From Ephemerocybe angulata (lineage: Eukaryota; Basidiomycota; Agaricomycetes; Agaricales; Psathyrellaceae): DNA of 64,000 nucleotides. The DNA lies in assembly GCA_013368325.1 (NCBI GenBank), contig JAACJK010000012.1, positions 186,001 through 250,000 of the forward strand, read 5' to 3'. A model generated the notes under the pieces. It saw only the letters and a list, made by a program, of their open reading frames with translations, did no database searches and was not told the origin of the DNA. Both the position numbers and the translations under genes were made by a program. How positions within the stretch are numbered: position 1 is the first letter of the stretch; each line of letters begins with the position of its first letter. Positions 10,794 to 22,525 of the stretch are shown here, in pieces.

Positions 10794-11799
10794 TTAGTGG
10801 CTATAACAATTGACGGCCCTCCCACTATACAACAAAGCGCCCTCAAAGGAAGCAACGAGAATGCAAGCGACCAGGACAACGAGGAAAAAGCTTTGCTGGG
10901 CCTTCGAAAGGCGGATGGTCAAGTTGACAGAATAGTCCTTCCTCGATGACTGTGCCACTTGGTTCTCCCCTGACAACCAGGCTTCGCCGTCCACAAACAT
11001 ATCCCTAGAAGGGAACACCTCCAAGATTTCACACTCGAAATCCGGGATGACGAGCTTGTACTTCCGCCACAGCTGGTCTTCCTTGCTCTCGCCACCCGAC
11101 GTAGAGCCATTCTCTCCCGACGACGAGGTGGGAGAGGCAAAGAGTGATTTCTTGCTCTTCTCCTGTTCGACCACAGGTCCAAGGCCCACGGAGAGAAGCT
11201 CGAACGCAGGGACCTTCTCCAAACGCCTGAACATCTGGCCAATGGCGTACTTCTCTTCGAGGAAGAGGTGTGCGATGTCTGGAGACGTAATGCGAACGAT
11301 GGAAGTCGCAGTGCATGCGATCTTCCCGCCGCACAAGAGGTGGACTTGGCGCGTCTGGGTGATGGGTGACGTGGGGGAAGCGGAGGCAATGGCTTGCGGG
11401 TTGGGAAGAACAAGAGGCTCCGGAGGGGATTGGGGCGTTTTCTGCCGGAGCGTGTTGGAGTAGACGAGGGCGATGACGATTGGGCGGGCAAAGAACGCAC
11501 TGAGAGGCGACGCGAAATTAGAACGCGCTGCATGATTATAGGATGGTAAACTACCTTAGGACGCGTTGAAGGTCTCCTTGTGCTGAAAGGGCGATACGCT
11601 CGACACCGGTGACTTCACTGGGCCATGGGTACTATAAAAGAGACTGTTGTCAACAATCGGAACGAGCCGTGTCGGTTTACAGGCGACGTACCGAGATACT
11701 CGTCGTCTTGGCATTATAGGACTCGAACGAGGTCATCTTGGGAGTAGGTATGGAACTAAACGAGCGGGGACTCGCGTCGAGAGGGATTGGAGCTTCCAT
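10794..11799 (-). CDS. Conserved protein of unknown function with C-terminal hydrophobic segment
   Basis: Exons 11799-11692, 11631-11555 and 11499-10794 join in phase to 296 aa. The core reads VERIALSAQGDLQRVLSAFF, then a Pro/Ser-rich linker, CGGKIACTATSIVRI, and FRRLEKVPAFELLSVGLG. The run of an aromatic or basic residue, LEK-P-FELL and G faintly recalls the chorismate-lyase/UTRA fold; I treat this as a weak resemblance only. Near the C terminus about 20 hydrophobic residues (FFLVVLVACILVASFEGALL) could form a membrane anchor, or could instead be a retained intron. The start at 11799 is the first ATG of the open first exon; a second ATG lies at 11736. I do not recognise the family with certainty. 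Confidence 0.6.
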
Positions 11800-12569
11800 G
11801 GTCGAACGGCAGCCTTATAAAGTTTACAAGGATAAGGTTGGTCCGGTAATGCTGTTTCCCCTGGTACGATCAGGGCACAGCGATCGGGAGCGAGAAGTGG
11901 ATAGATAGTAGTCTCTGTACGTATGAGATGAGTACTTGCAGGGTGATGGCGAAGGGACGGAAGGGAGACTGACAGCGAATAGGCTTCTGGTCGGGGCAAT
12001 GACTCGCCGTGGTCAGAGGAGTCCGCACTAGAGTTTGTGCGGCGCAATGCGCAGGCGTATGCTGTACAACTAGCTCTTAGCCTGGTTCTATGATGAAGGC
12101 AGAACGTTGAATAACTAACGCCATACAGAAAGTAGTAACGAACACACTTTACCTGCACTAGCGGCAAAACGCAAAATTACGGCAGCTCGGTGACTGGCAG
12201 CTACACGACGCGCACCACGAGCCTTCTATGAGTCTATATAGTCTATGGGTAGGTCAAGGGAGACAAGGAGAGGGAGTATGAGCTGATTCATGATGGGATA
12301 TGGAGTTCAAGGTGTTGGCGGGCGACTCTGTCCCTGTTTGGTAGCTCTGGTAATTTATTTCTCTTTCCATCCACCACTACATCCTCCAAATTCCGCATTT
12401 GAACTCGCGGTTCACCGATAAAAACGTTCCGTGGGCTCGTCCATTCCGACAGAAACGCAACATAACCTAGGCAATCATCTACTTGGAAACCCAAGCTTTT
12501 CTCCATTCTCGCGGCGGTACATACACACTCGTCCAATCCTCGATCGGCAGCACTCCTCGTTTTTGGGAA
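11800..12569. other. Intergenic region between divergent genes
   Basis: This spacer of about 770 bp serves as promoter region for the minus-strand gene ending at 10794 and for SIR2. No RNA gene, repeat or convincing coding exon is visible. The frame of the first SIR2 exon is open upstream to 12483 but without an ATG. Confidence 0.5.
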
Positions 12570-15335
12570 ATGCCATCAGCATCTAACAGTCGCGCCCCGT
12601 CTGGCAGCCCGGAGCAGGACGACGTTACGCGGGGAACTGTAAGCTTCCAAATAACGAGGAAGGAGCATCTCTCGCTGCAGATACGCGCCCTGCTCGATGC
12701 CTCGGACGAGGTCGACCTCTCGGCGGAGGTGGCAGAGGACCTATTCCAGAGTCTTCCCCCGGGTGCAGAAGGCGATGACTGCGGTTGTCCACACGACGAT
12801 GAGGAGGGCGGGGAAGACCATGAGCATCACGATCATGGCGAAGAACAGCATGCGGAGGACGAAGATGAGGACATGGAGGATGGGCCGGAGGTCATTGCTG
12901 TCGACGGGGAAATCGTCGTCTCTTCCGTTTTCCGTCCCAAGAACCCAGGTTCGTAAAGTAGTATACAGACCATTACATCGTCACAGTGCTGAACTAGCCC
13001 ATTCAGGAGGTGATGGCGAAAGCTGGACGAAGCAGGAAGTGAAGCAGATACTTCATCACCTCAAGGAGAAAGGTGTGCACCCACAGCGTCTTCTCCGGGG
13101 TTGGGATGGAATTTGACTATTGGTCAATTGAATCGACTAGGTTCTCGATCGTTTGTGTCCGAGTATTTTGTCAAGCGCAACATCCCAATTCCGAAGCTCC
13201 TGCTCGCGTTTGGTATTGAGCTAGTGAGGACGCTACATCTTGGTGTCGCTTCTTTTAACCTGACCATAATGGCCTGCAGTGCCCCGAGTTGTTGACCAAG
13301 TCGAGCCAAACTTTGATGTACATCCTCCAAGTGGCCATGTCCTTCCAGTGAGTTCATTTCAGTCCACTGGTTTGGGAACATTTTGATAGAAATTTTGCTT
13401 CTCTAGACTCCGTAAGAGGGAACGGTTACCCCAATACTCGACACCTGAAGATGCAAAGCAATTGATTAGCAACGCCAAAAAGATCCTAGTACTTACGGGG
13501 GCTGGCATCAGTGAGTTATCCATTCTACAAGTGTTCTTTGAGCCGGGTGTTTAATTGCTCTCTCAATTCTTATCAGGCGTTTCGTGCGGCATTCCCGATT
13601 TCCGCTCTAGAGACGGCCTTTACGCTAAGCTGAAGGAAAGAGGCGAATATGACCTAGACGACCCTCAACAAATGTACGTCGATTGCTTATCTCCTGAGTC
13701 CGGTCTTTAAACCCGCACCCCCCAGGTTCGATATCAATTATTTCCGCGAAAACCCTGCTGGTAAGTATGGTCCCTTCTTTACATGTACGTTCTACAACTC
13801 ATACTCTTTCCAGTATTTTAGTGAGTACTATCCTGCGCACTGCCTCTGGGTGTGCCCTGACCCTTGACGTCCCTCTCGTTTGTAAAGCTCTTTCGCAAGG
13901 TCGGCCTCCATCGTTTCTTCCTTCTAAATTTCACCGACCAACAAGGCCCTAGTCAAATATACCCCGCGAATTTCAAGCCGTCGATATCTCACGAATTTAT
14001 CAAGAAACTAGAAGATGACGAACAGGTACGTTTAAGCACTGCCCAATGACATACCCTTGACTGACAACTGACCCTCAATGCAGCTTCTCCGAGTGAGTGA
14101 TACTCAAATCTACCGAGGGGACTGCCGTCTAACGCCCTCTGCCCAAAGAACTATACCCAAAACATTGACACACTAGAATCAAAAGCTGGGATCACGAAGG
14201 TGATCCAATGTCATGGCTCGTTTGCTACAGCGAGCTGCTTGCAGTGCCGGCGGAAGGTCCCCGGGTCAGAGATCGAGCACGACGTCATGAACCAGATAGT
14301 TCCCCTATGCAGCGTTTGCAACGCTGCCCCACCGCCAGTTATCCCTGTGAAGAAGCCGAAGAAGAAGAAGGGGAAGAAGGAGTGGGAGGAGAGTGACTCG
14401 GAGGATGATCATTCGATACCGTCACAGTTCCCTCCTGGCATTATGAAGGTGCGAGCGGTATCCCCTGTCTCTCGTGTCTTTTGTTTATGTTGTATCGAAC
14501 GCCTTGCAGCCAGATATCACGTTCTTTGGTGAGAAGCTAGATGATAGCTTCGAGAAGGCGCTTGAAGCGGATCGAGACCAAGTCGATCTGCTGCTCGTCA
14601 TCGGGACTTCGCTCAAAGTTGCCCCGGTTGCTGACATCCTTTGTGAGTTATACAAACACCTTGGTCTACGCACCTGGAAGGCTGGACAGGCTGAACTGAC
14701 CTTCTTTGCCTAACTACCTACCTCTCAATCTCATAGCACACATCCCGCACTCGGTGCCCCAGATCCTCATCAACAAGACGCCCATACGGCATATCAACCC
14801 AGATGTAAGTCCGAAGTCTTCTGCACTGAAGAGGCGGTTGACTTATTTCCGTTGGTGTTAGATCGTATTGCTCGGCGATGCCGACGACGTTGTACGATGG
14901 TTAACTGCCCCGGCCACACCGCCCAGGAGACAATCGCCGAGAGGCACTTCGAAACAAAGTCCTGGCGACAAGGCCAAGAGCGCCTCGCCAGGATCTCCCT
15001 CTTACGAGCGAGTTGGTGATACGTGCGTATCCCTCGAGCAAATTAACCAACCGTCATGCATAAGCTGATGTTTGACTTTATTCTCTAGCCATGTTTCGTT
15101 GTTCAAGGGTGCCGAGGCGGGGAAATGGGTGGAGGAGGTCAAGGAGCAGTACGCGAAGGAGCTGAAGGAGGCGGAGGCCAAGGCTGAAGCTGAGGCTGCT
15201 GAGGCTGCAGGCGATGTGAAACCTGAAGCGGGCCTCGTTGGTTCCTCTCCCATTAAGGAGAGCATGAGTGATAAAGATATGAGATCTGGGTCTGAAGAGC
15301 TTGCGGGGAGGGAGAAGAAGAGGCGGAGAGTGTGA
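12570..15335 (+). CDS. SIR2: Sir2-family NAD-dependent protein deacetylase
   Basis: Class I sirtuin that removes acetyl groups from lysines, classically on histones H3 and H4, using NAD. A multi-exon gene. The N-terminal exon (12570 to about 12952) is acidic with a His/Asp/Glu-rich run. Then come the helical [14 protein letters not shown] segment, the NAD-binding GAGIS and [12 protein letters not shown] (about 13499-13630), [17 protein letters not shown] with the catalytic His, two zinc pairs CLQC and CSVC, a lysine-rich insert ([10 protein letters not shown], then a Glu/Asp/Ser run), [25 protein letters not shown] and INKTPI. The C-terminal tail is basic and Ala/Glu-rich, ending KKRRRV, a likely nuclear localisation signal. 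Some splice sites between 12950 and 13400 and between 13730 and 14100 are uncertain. It lies between the histone-variant groups. Confidence 0.92.
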
Positions 15336-15643
15336 GGCTGCTGCGGTAATGAGGCATGTAGATGTTAGATGGACCTTGTGCTTTGCTTTGTTATCAGCTC
15401 TTCACTCTTATCCGTTTCTGCGTCTATTGTTGATCTATAAAATCTGTACCATTAATTTACATTAATCTAAAGTGATAGCGATAGAGGTTGTTTTGAGGAT
15501 GAGCGGGGATAGATAGCAACGATAATCCCAGCAAGAGGGTATTGCTAACAGTTTTCGAGCGTTCTGAGGAGATAAAATCCCTCCCGTAGCTCCCACACAA
15601 CCACCACTGGTGAAACGAGAGGGGATCCATGCTTCCCGGTGTA

Positions 15644-16365
15644 TCATGAAGCATGTTTCGCAGCTTCCGCATCGACCTCCCTCTGGCGCTTCGCTCGCTC
15701 GATCCTCGCCTCAGCCTCAAGCTCCCGGAAAGCAGTCTGCGCCCAGAGTAGGAAACCACCCTCGTCGTAGGCTCGTTTGAGCCGGGCTTCGGAGGCTTCG
15801 GTGCTCCATTCCTCTTGTACACCGAAAGGCGCGGCTTCCAGTGCTGCCTTGCGTTCCTGTTCGTCTTCGGGCCCTCGGTGGATGCGAGCGGCGAGTGAGG
15901 GCCATGCCGACCAGAGGAAGGAACGCATTTTTGTACCGAACTCGTGTGCCTGGAAGCGTTGTCAGGTGAGCGGCAGGATGAGAAAGAAGAACAGAGGCGT
16001 ACCTCGTTTACACCAAGGGCAGTCTTGACCCCCCAAGCGAGAAGTCCTCCGCCCACCGTAACAAGGCCAGTTGCAATGAGGAATGCCTTGCCAGCAAACA
16101 TCGCATTGCTAAGGTTCAGCTGTGACATTGCACTCATCAGTGAGCCCAGGCCTGGAGACGTCTCGTCCTGAGGCGACTCGGCCTTGATACTAACATTCGT
16201 TGGTGTTGACGCCCGCGCGACAAGTCGCGCTCGCAGGTCCGCGACTGAGGTCCCTCCATCCTGGGCTGAGACCAGACGTCGACGTGGGGGTGGTGTAGAG
16301 GCGTTCGCATCGTTCAGTCCGACTCGTGTAATGGCGCCCAGGCTCCGCCGTTGCCTACGAACCAT
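15644..16365 (-). CDS. Small membrane protein, TMEM242-like
   Basis: Two exons (16365-16003 and 15949-15644) give 222 aa. The N-terminal half is basic and low in complexity. The centre holds a membrane segment, KAFLIATGLVTVGGGLLAWG (about 93-112), followed by VKTALGVNEAHEFGTKMR and a charged helical C terminus rich in Glu, Arg and Ala. The segment G-LLAWGVKTALGV-EFG-MR fits fungal proteins annotated as transmembrane protein 242, which are inner mitochondrial membrane proteins linked to respiratory-complex assembly. The assignment rests on this central motif and is tentative. It is head to head with the next gene (377 bp between start codons). Confidence 0.62.
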
Positions 16366-16741
16366 GAGGAGGGGTATGGCGATGGCTACGCTCGTCCCGA
16401 TGAACTATGGACCTGTTTCGTCAAAATCATACATATATTTTCCCAAGGTAGACTTACAGCGGATATTGGGAGCCATATTGGAACCCTGGACCGCGAGCTT
16501 TCCTCTTCCACAGGCTTGGAGAGGTCGGGCATGCCAGTGGGCGTTAAACGTTAGATGCCGAAGCCGACGCGTTGCCGGAACGGAAGAAGAGTGTTTGCAT
16601 CTGCTTGATTGCCAGGCCATCGCTTCTTGTCCCGTTCTGTCATGGTCACCACTTAGGCGCCTGCAGGAATTTACCCCAAGGTGAGTTTCGTACGCGCTCT
16701 TCAGGCCCAGAAGGTTGGGCTGACATTGCAATTCAGCGCGA

Positions 16742-17896
16742 ATGTTGCGAACACAGCGTTTGCTGTTCAGATTCTCGGTGCGGCTCCGGCAGGATTTGGC
16801 TCGTCCGACTCGACAGCTCTCCACCGATGTCGCTCCGCTACCAGACGTGTACCGCGACCCTAGGAACCGCTTCAATTACATCGTGCAGAAGATACACAAC
16901 TATTCCAGAAGGCTAGGCAAAATGTCTCGGCCGGATGGGTATCTGGATATTGAGGACGTGGTGCGTGTGGCACATTCCTCCTCCATTTCACTAACCCTGG
17001 GTGCTAACTGTTGGAATGACTCTAGATACGGCGCTTCCCAAAGCCTGAACGCAACACGACATATGATCGCTGGTGCGAAGGAGCTGAGATGACCATGCAC
17101 AGGTTCATTACGATGGCGAAGGAATGTAATCAGTCTCTCAGCTTGCTGCACCAACCAGAGTTGCACTGCATAGGCCTAACGGAAGAGGAGAGGCCCTTCA
17201 AATGGTGGGTACGCCCCACGGAACAGGCCGACTTTCCAAGATACGTAGGTTCTTTTGACCTGAATGTTCCCCGTGCTCGTCCTCAATGACCGTTGACACA
17301 GGGAATCGACCAAATCTTCAACCGCATTATGCCAGGCACGAAGGTGCGGAATGCTATCTTCCAGGCAACGAAGGGGCAATGGGAACACATTCGTCCGTGT
17401 TTCTTTCCGACTCTAAAGAATCTAACCTCACACACGGTCGGTCGTTTGATAGGTAAAGAAGGACTCAAGAGACCCGAGGGCGGCCTCATATTCATGGATC
17501 CCATCGACAGAATCAACGAGGAACGGGGTACGCCTTCCTGCTGCTCCCTTCCGTTTCCCATCTAACTTCAATCTAGGTTATGGTGATGCACCCACAGTCT
17601 ATGTCTATGTCTTCATTGACATGGAGGCTGCGATGAAGGGAGGCTGCGAGTTCTTCCTGACCCGCCTCCTGAAAGTCGCCTCTCCTGGAAACGAAAAGGG
17701 TTTCATCCCTACCGAGTACATCAAGGATGCGGTGGAAGTCACAGTTCACAGGGAAATGTATCAGCCTAGTCAGCCTCTCCCCCCACTATGGTTCAGGAGG
17801 AAGTTCCAAAACGGGCGAGGACAACGGCGAACCGACGAAAAACCCGTAGGAAAGCCTATGTCTAGTCCTATGTCCGAAATCGAGATCACGCAGTGA
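16742..17896 (+). CDS. Divergent Tpt1/KptA-like protein, probably mitochondrial
   Basis: Related to tRNA 2'-phosphotransferase (Tpt1/KptA), which moves a splice-junction 2'-phosphate to NAD. Exons 16742-16960, 17026-17244, 17302-17527 and 17577-17896 give 327 aa. Residues 1-28 are Arg-rich without acidic residues and end RQLST, a typical mitochondrial leader. YSRRLGKMSRPDGYLDIEDV matches the family N-terminal LRHG...RPDGYV block. The C-terminal part (VYVYVFIDMEAAMKGG, then SPGNEKGFIPTEYIKDAVEV) matches the family's IYIDV...K-TPGN-DGFLP-KY block. The catalytic HGT motif of active enzymes is not visible in the region that should contain it (FFPTLKNLTSHTVGRLIGKE), and about 60 residues are inserted between the halves. 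It may be an inactive or re-purposed member. Confidence 0.72.
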
Positions 17897-18060
17897 GCGT
17901 CGCGATGAAATACCGTTGTGCTTTCTGAAGAATCGGCAAAGCCCACATACTTGTAGACCACTACCGAATATGTCACTGTTGCTCTGAGACCTGATAAGAT
18001 TTTCACGACAGAGCGTTGGGTGAGCGCCAAGACGTATACAGGAGAGGATGCGGACTCGTG

Positions 18061-20348
18061 TCAAAATCTCTCGCTCCCTACCAACCGTCTAATGTTGCCC
18101 TCAACCTCGAATCGACTGCCGCTAGCTAGTGCGGCCTGCCAATCCTGCCATACGTCACTGTACCCTTCCAAAACTTCTGCTAATTGAGGGGAGCGCTCCT
18201 GGCGCAACGAAAAATCCGAGTGAGCTGGGAGCACAATATCAAGGAATGCATATGTTACCTTAAATTCTGCGATGAGTGCAGGTTGGGTGCTCTTGATGGG
18301 ACCGATCACGTTTTTCTTCCAGATGTCCACGAATTTGTATCGAGCATTGTCGTCGTAAGCCACGTTACCGAAACTGAGAAAATTGGAATATATGACTGGA
18401 TGGACGACCCAGTGGTGGAGTTTTTCGAATCCAGATGTACCGAATTGAATGAAAATGTCAGCAATGGCACCATTTTCTGTTCCCTCTGTCGTTGAGGCAC
18501 TCTGGATTGTTGCACACAGCAACGCGGCATTGTCAAGGAGCTCCAGGTTCAAAGCCCGCCACCGAGGTATGAAGTTATCGTTGGAAAGTGTGGTGCCGCC
18601 GTCTATGTCTGGATTGCATGTGTGAAAAGCCACATAGTTTTGCGATTCGGAAGGTCATACCTTCTAAAGAGAAGCTGTCGATTGTACGGAGGCAGCACCT
18701 TGTAATGTGTTCGATAATGCGCGGCGTCGGAATGTACAAAGCGCCAGCCCGTTCCGGTGTGCTCAGGAAATCCAGGAAGGACTTATGGTACACCCTGACT
18801 TCCAAAACACCCCTGAAATCACCTTGGACTGCTAGGATTGATCGGAGGTCACATAGGATGGTTTCGTGCGCGCCATCTTCTAACCCAAACAGTTGGTCCT
18901 GGTGAGAGATGTCCAGGTTTAATCCGGTGGCCATCGTGGCAAGATAAACGCGGAGCATGAGGAGGAAATCATGCGTGTTGTCGATGGCATCGTACGCCTC
19001 TCTGGCTTTCGTTAGAATGAGGGTATACATCGAATCCAGGGAGGCAAATGGTTTGGCTACCTTGTCCACCCCTGATTGACACGCAAGTAATGTGCGCAGC
19101 CTCTCAGCAGGGGACCGCCGTGGCTCAGAGACATATCGAATGACCGTTGCAGCATAGATGTATTGCCCGGATGCAGCCTCAACGATGGCTTCCACCTCCT
19201 CCTCGGTAAACCATGCATGTTTCCATCTCCTCTTTCGACCAATCTCGACGAAGTTCCTGTGCAAAGAGAGGCGGATGTCGGATGTTGCGTCGTAGTCATC
19301 GCTGAGCCGGATGGAATAGTTGATTCCGTGTAAGTGTCCACCGGGTTCAAGGGCTTCGAAGATCGCCAGCTCTGGGCGACTGGCAATGAAGATTCGGAAC
19401 TGGGACCGCCGGTCGAGGAAGCAGTCCTGGACTGCCCGAAGGAGAGCCCTTTGCTGGGGTTCTCCGTAGCACTCATCGAGGCCGTCAATGAGGATAGCGT
19501 AGGGAAGGCCTGCAGACTCAGAGGGGGGTAGCTTGGCCAAAGGGCCGATGATCAACTTCTCGATCTGAGCATTGAGGGTCTGACTGAACACGAGGGCGTC
19601 GTCCTCCGCCACAGCCCCTATCACCCGGCGGAGGGTTTGGCTGGTCTGCCCTAGCTGGTAGGTGATCGTAGGGATGATCCTGGAGATGTCGTTCCGGGTG
19701 GGATCGCTGATATTGAAGAAGAACGAAGCGGCCAGGATGCCCTTCTCTGCGCACTTTTCCGCCACCGTTTGCTGGAGGGCTGACTTTCCTGAGCCTGCAG
19801 CACCTGTCATGCAGAGGAGCTGCGTAGGCGACTCGCGGTCCTCTATCCAGGTCATGATCTCGTTTATGAGTTCGACGCGCGTATCCTCATCGCATTTTGG
19901 AGGGTCGAAGCGGGCAAGGGAGTTGTGGAGAGCACTGGGACTTGCCGCTTTTAGCAGTTGGTCCCATCCTACGGGTGTTGTGCCTCAGCCAAATATCAGC
20001 GGTATATTGTATGTTGATAAGCGCACCGGAACTACCCTGCCTAGGAGGCCTATCATAGTGGTTATACTGGAAGTGTTCCATATGAAAGTTGCTGGCATTG
20101 GAAAAGACTGACGGCCCTGATCCGCCGCCTGCTACGACTCGGGCTTGCATATTGTCCAGCGGCTGTGGTCGACTTGGTATGGAAGGAGCGAGATCATCTG
20201 GTGGCAGCATCAGAGCTGGCATCGATGCGACCACTGAGTCCTGAGGGGCCTGGGCATTCCGCGGGGAAGGTCGAGGGTGTGGTTCGTCTCCCGAACTCTC
20301 CCTTTTCGATGACCACAGTCCTGGCAGTCCCTGTACTTCAGAGTCCAT
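18061..20348 (-). CDS. NACHT-domain STAND-type NTPase
   Basis: Signal-transducing P-loop NTPase of the fungal NLR-like class. Exons 20348-20027, 19968-18661 and 18608-18061 give 725 aa. The mushroom-type linker (GWDQLLKAA, then FDPPKCDEDTRVE) precedes IMTWIEDRE and the nucleotide-binding Walker A GAAGSGKSAL. Walker B is ILIDGLDECYG; IASRPE is the sensor motif. After the NACHT domain come helical regions (VYHKSFLDFL) and a C terminus without WD40, ankyrin or TPR repeats. Such proteins usually pair an N-terminal effector with a C-terminal repeat sensor; here the first 90 residues are Pro/Ser-rich and disordered-looking and the repeat domain is absent. The stop codon is clear and no broken repeats follow. 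A role in incompatibility or defence is family-based inference. Confidence 0.88.
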
Positions 20349-20964
20349 TGTTTAGAGTGTCAATGTGGTTGAGTCAAATGAGGTGTGGATAGAGGCGGTC
20401 AAGGCAGTACAACGACGCACGGACGTCTTTGGTCGGTCGTGTGAAAATTGGGTTCGAAATTAGGCGCCCAAAAGCCAAGATCGCGGGCAGTGCCCTGATG
20501 CAACCCTGATGTCGTGGTTGGTCTCATCTCATCTTATCTCCCTTTCGAACTTCCCTCAGCTGAATTTGGTCAGACATTGGGCTTCCGAGTCACTAAGTTG
20601 GCGTTTTGACTACCATATCCAACCGTAACCTAACCACAGGTTACATCTAGAAATGCTTTTCTTCTGACACTGACCTCTTTTCTGCTCTGTAGCCTGCCTG
20701 TAACACTCTTCCCAAGGTCTTCTGAAGTCTTCAGCTCCAAAAAGCTTCAAGTTACACTCTGACGAATCGGTACCGGGCGGCGGAGATCGTCAAAGTGTCC
20801 AGCCCCGTAGTTGCCTCCAGATCAACTCAACTTCCTCGCTTCCCCTGTGACATCTCCGGTGAGTCCTCCCGAGGGCTGAGATAATTTGTCGCTGAGTGCC
20901 GGCGCTTAGAGCTGACAGGAGACACCGGAGTTCGGCTGAACGACCTTGGTAAGCGCCTGTGGAC
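20349..20964. other. Gene-poor region upstream of the NACHT gene
   Basis: No coding exon is supported. A GATA-type site (catcttatctcc) lies at about 20530-20541, within the likely promoter of the NACHT gene. Confidence 0.4.
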
Positions 20965-21017
20965 GGTCGGCGGGAAGTCCAAGGATGAAATTCCCGCGCG
21001 AGACACAAGGTGATGGC
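20965..21017 (+). repeat. 53-bp inverted repeat, left arm
   Basis: Begins ggtcggcgggaagtccaagg and ends aggtgatggc. It matches the reverse complement of 21713-21765 over all 53 bases with a single mismatch. Sequence outside the 53 bases does not match. The repeats could be the ends of a roughly 0.8-kb non-autonomous element or two oppositely inserted fragments of one dispersed repeat. Confidence 0.85.
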
Positions 21018-21712
21018 AAATTCGACCGGCTACCGACGCGGTTTGGCGACATAACAGGCGTATACATGGCATGAGAGTCCCTTCTATGCTCCAAATAGTT
21101 TGTTGTTACAGAAAAAAGGATAAATGACAAGAATAAGAGAGCCCTCCCAAGTACATCCGCCCATTCCCAATTGATTCCTTGGGACAATAAGCTGAAAGAT
21201 GTCTCAAGGGCACCCGGGCCTAGAATCGAGTATAAGAGTATAGCACGTCCTACTAGATGTAGCAGAGGGAACTTTATATTTCAATCGGTAGGTTTATAGG
21301 ACGGCAGGTTAGCAGCCAGCTTTGAATAGCTTCAAAGGGCGTGTAGTCAATTAAATGTCAGTAATGAGATCGAGCATTGGGGCGTTTGAATCTACGCGGC
21401 TCGCTGGAAGTTATATTGAGCCCCCTTCGCCACCCTGCCACCCTAGAGACTCATCAATATCCATCTTTGCCTCGCACTGGGGCATGCAACCTGCACCAAC
21501 ACCCAGTGTCCTCAAATCTACCAGTCAATAGGGGCCCGTCCCGATTTGGTGCTTAGCCCCTAAAGACATTATGCATCGTCGATTTAGTACCATTGAGGGC
21601 CGCGTTCAAGCTGGACCTCGTATATAACCCCTTCTTATGCATATATATACCCTGACACATTGTTTTCTTCCCCTTGGTGAGCCATATTCCTTCCGGACCT
21701 GTCGCTGACCAG
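21018..21712. other. Sequence between the inverted-repeat arms
   Basis: No open frame with an ATG longer than about 80 codons and no recognisable transposase. AT-rich TATA-like runs (tatatatacc near 21645) occur just left of the right arm. Confidence 0.4.
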
Positions 21713-21765
21713 GCCATCACCTTGTGTCGCGCGCGGGAATTTCATCCTTGGACTTCCCGCCGACC
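21713..21765 (-). repeat. 53-bp inverted repeat, right arm
   Basis: Reverse complement of 20965-21017 with one mismatch (cgcgcgc here, cgcgaga in the other arm when read on the same strand). See the left arm for interpretation. Confidence 0.85.
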
Positions 21766-22525
21766 GTAACTGCACCAACAAGAGCTTCGTACATTTGCAT
21801 GGAGTAGAAAGGGCTTCGACGAGAAACTGCATCGGCGACGCGACACCGGTCTCTTGAAAGAGTGCCTACGCGCTGGGTGCTGGGCTGCCAAGTTTACGAA
21901 GCCCTCGCTTCCACAATTCCGGCAACGCTGCCACTGACCGGTATGTAACAATCTGCCTTGCCGACCATTTCTGCGAGGCGAACCGAGGGATCATGGGTCG
22001 GTGAGATTTGTACCGAGAGGATGCGAGGGGGTGGCACTTGGCCCTTTGGCCGTCGCGGTGTGCACCAAGTCATTGCGGGTGGGTATATCAGCGAGGGCAG
22101 ACGATACCCTTCCCCCTCGAGCCGCGTTCAGGAGACCTTTGCTTCTCCCTGCGCCGTTTGAAAACCCTGGATTTCTCGACTCGACCCTAAAGGCTGCTGC
22201 CATAACGTGCAGTAATTTATTAACGACAGTCTCGCCTCCATTGTGGAATTTGGTCAGTGCAAATTTGATTTTGACAGTCCCGCCGCCGCTGAGGATACGG
22301 CATGGCGCTTCTAACCTGCCTTGTGATATGCGAGGTCGGGAGCCCGAGCGATTAAGCTATGTTGGGCCCGGGCGACCCTGAATGGAATCTAACGGCTGAG
22401 GACAGAACTGTGTATAAATACTGGACACCGAGCGGCTCTAATCGCCATTCTGCAGTCTCAGCCTTTTCAGCTCCTCGCAGTTTTACCCTCCTCTTTCCTC
22501 CCATCCCCTACTTTTTCCACTCAAC

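Noticed and set aside
20965..21765. LTR retrotransposon
   Set aside because: The 53-bp repeats are inverted, not direct, and no gag-pol coding sequence lies between them.
22001..22381. 126-codon plus-strand frame upstream of the secreted protein
   Set aside because: Proline/leucine-rich, overlaps other frames, no ATG context or domain; lies in the likely promoter.
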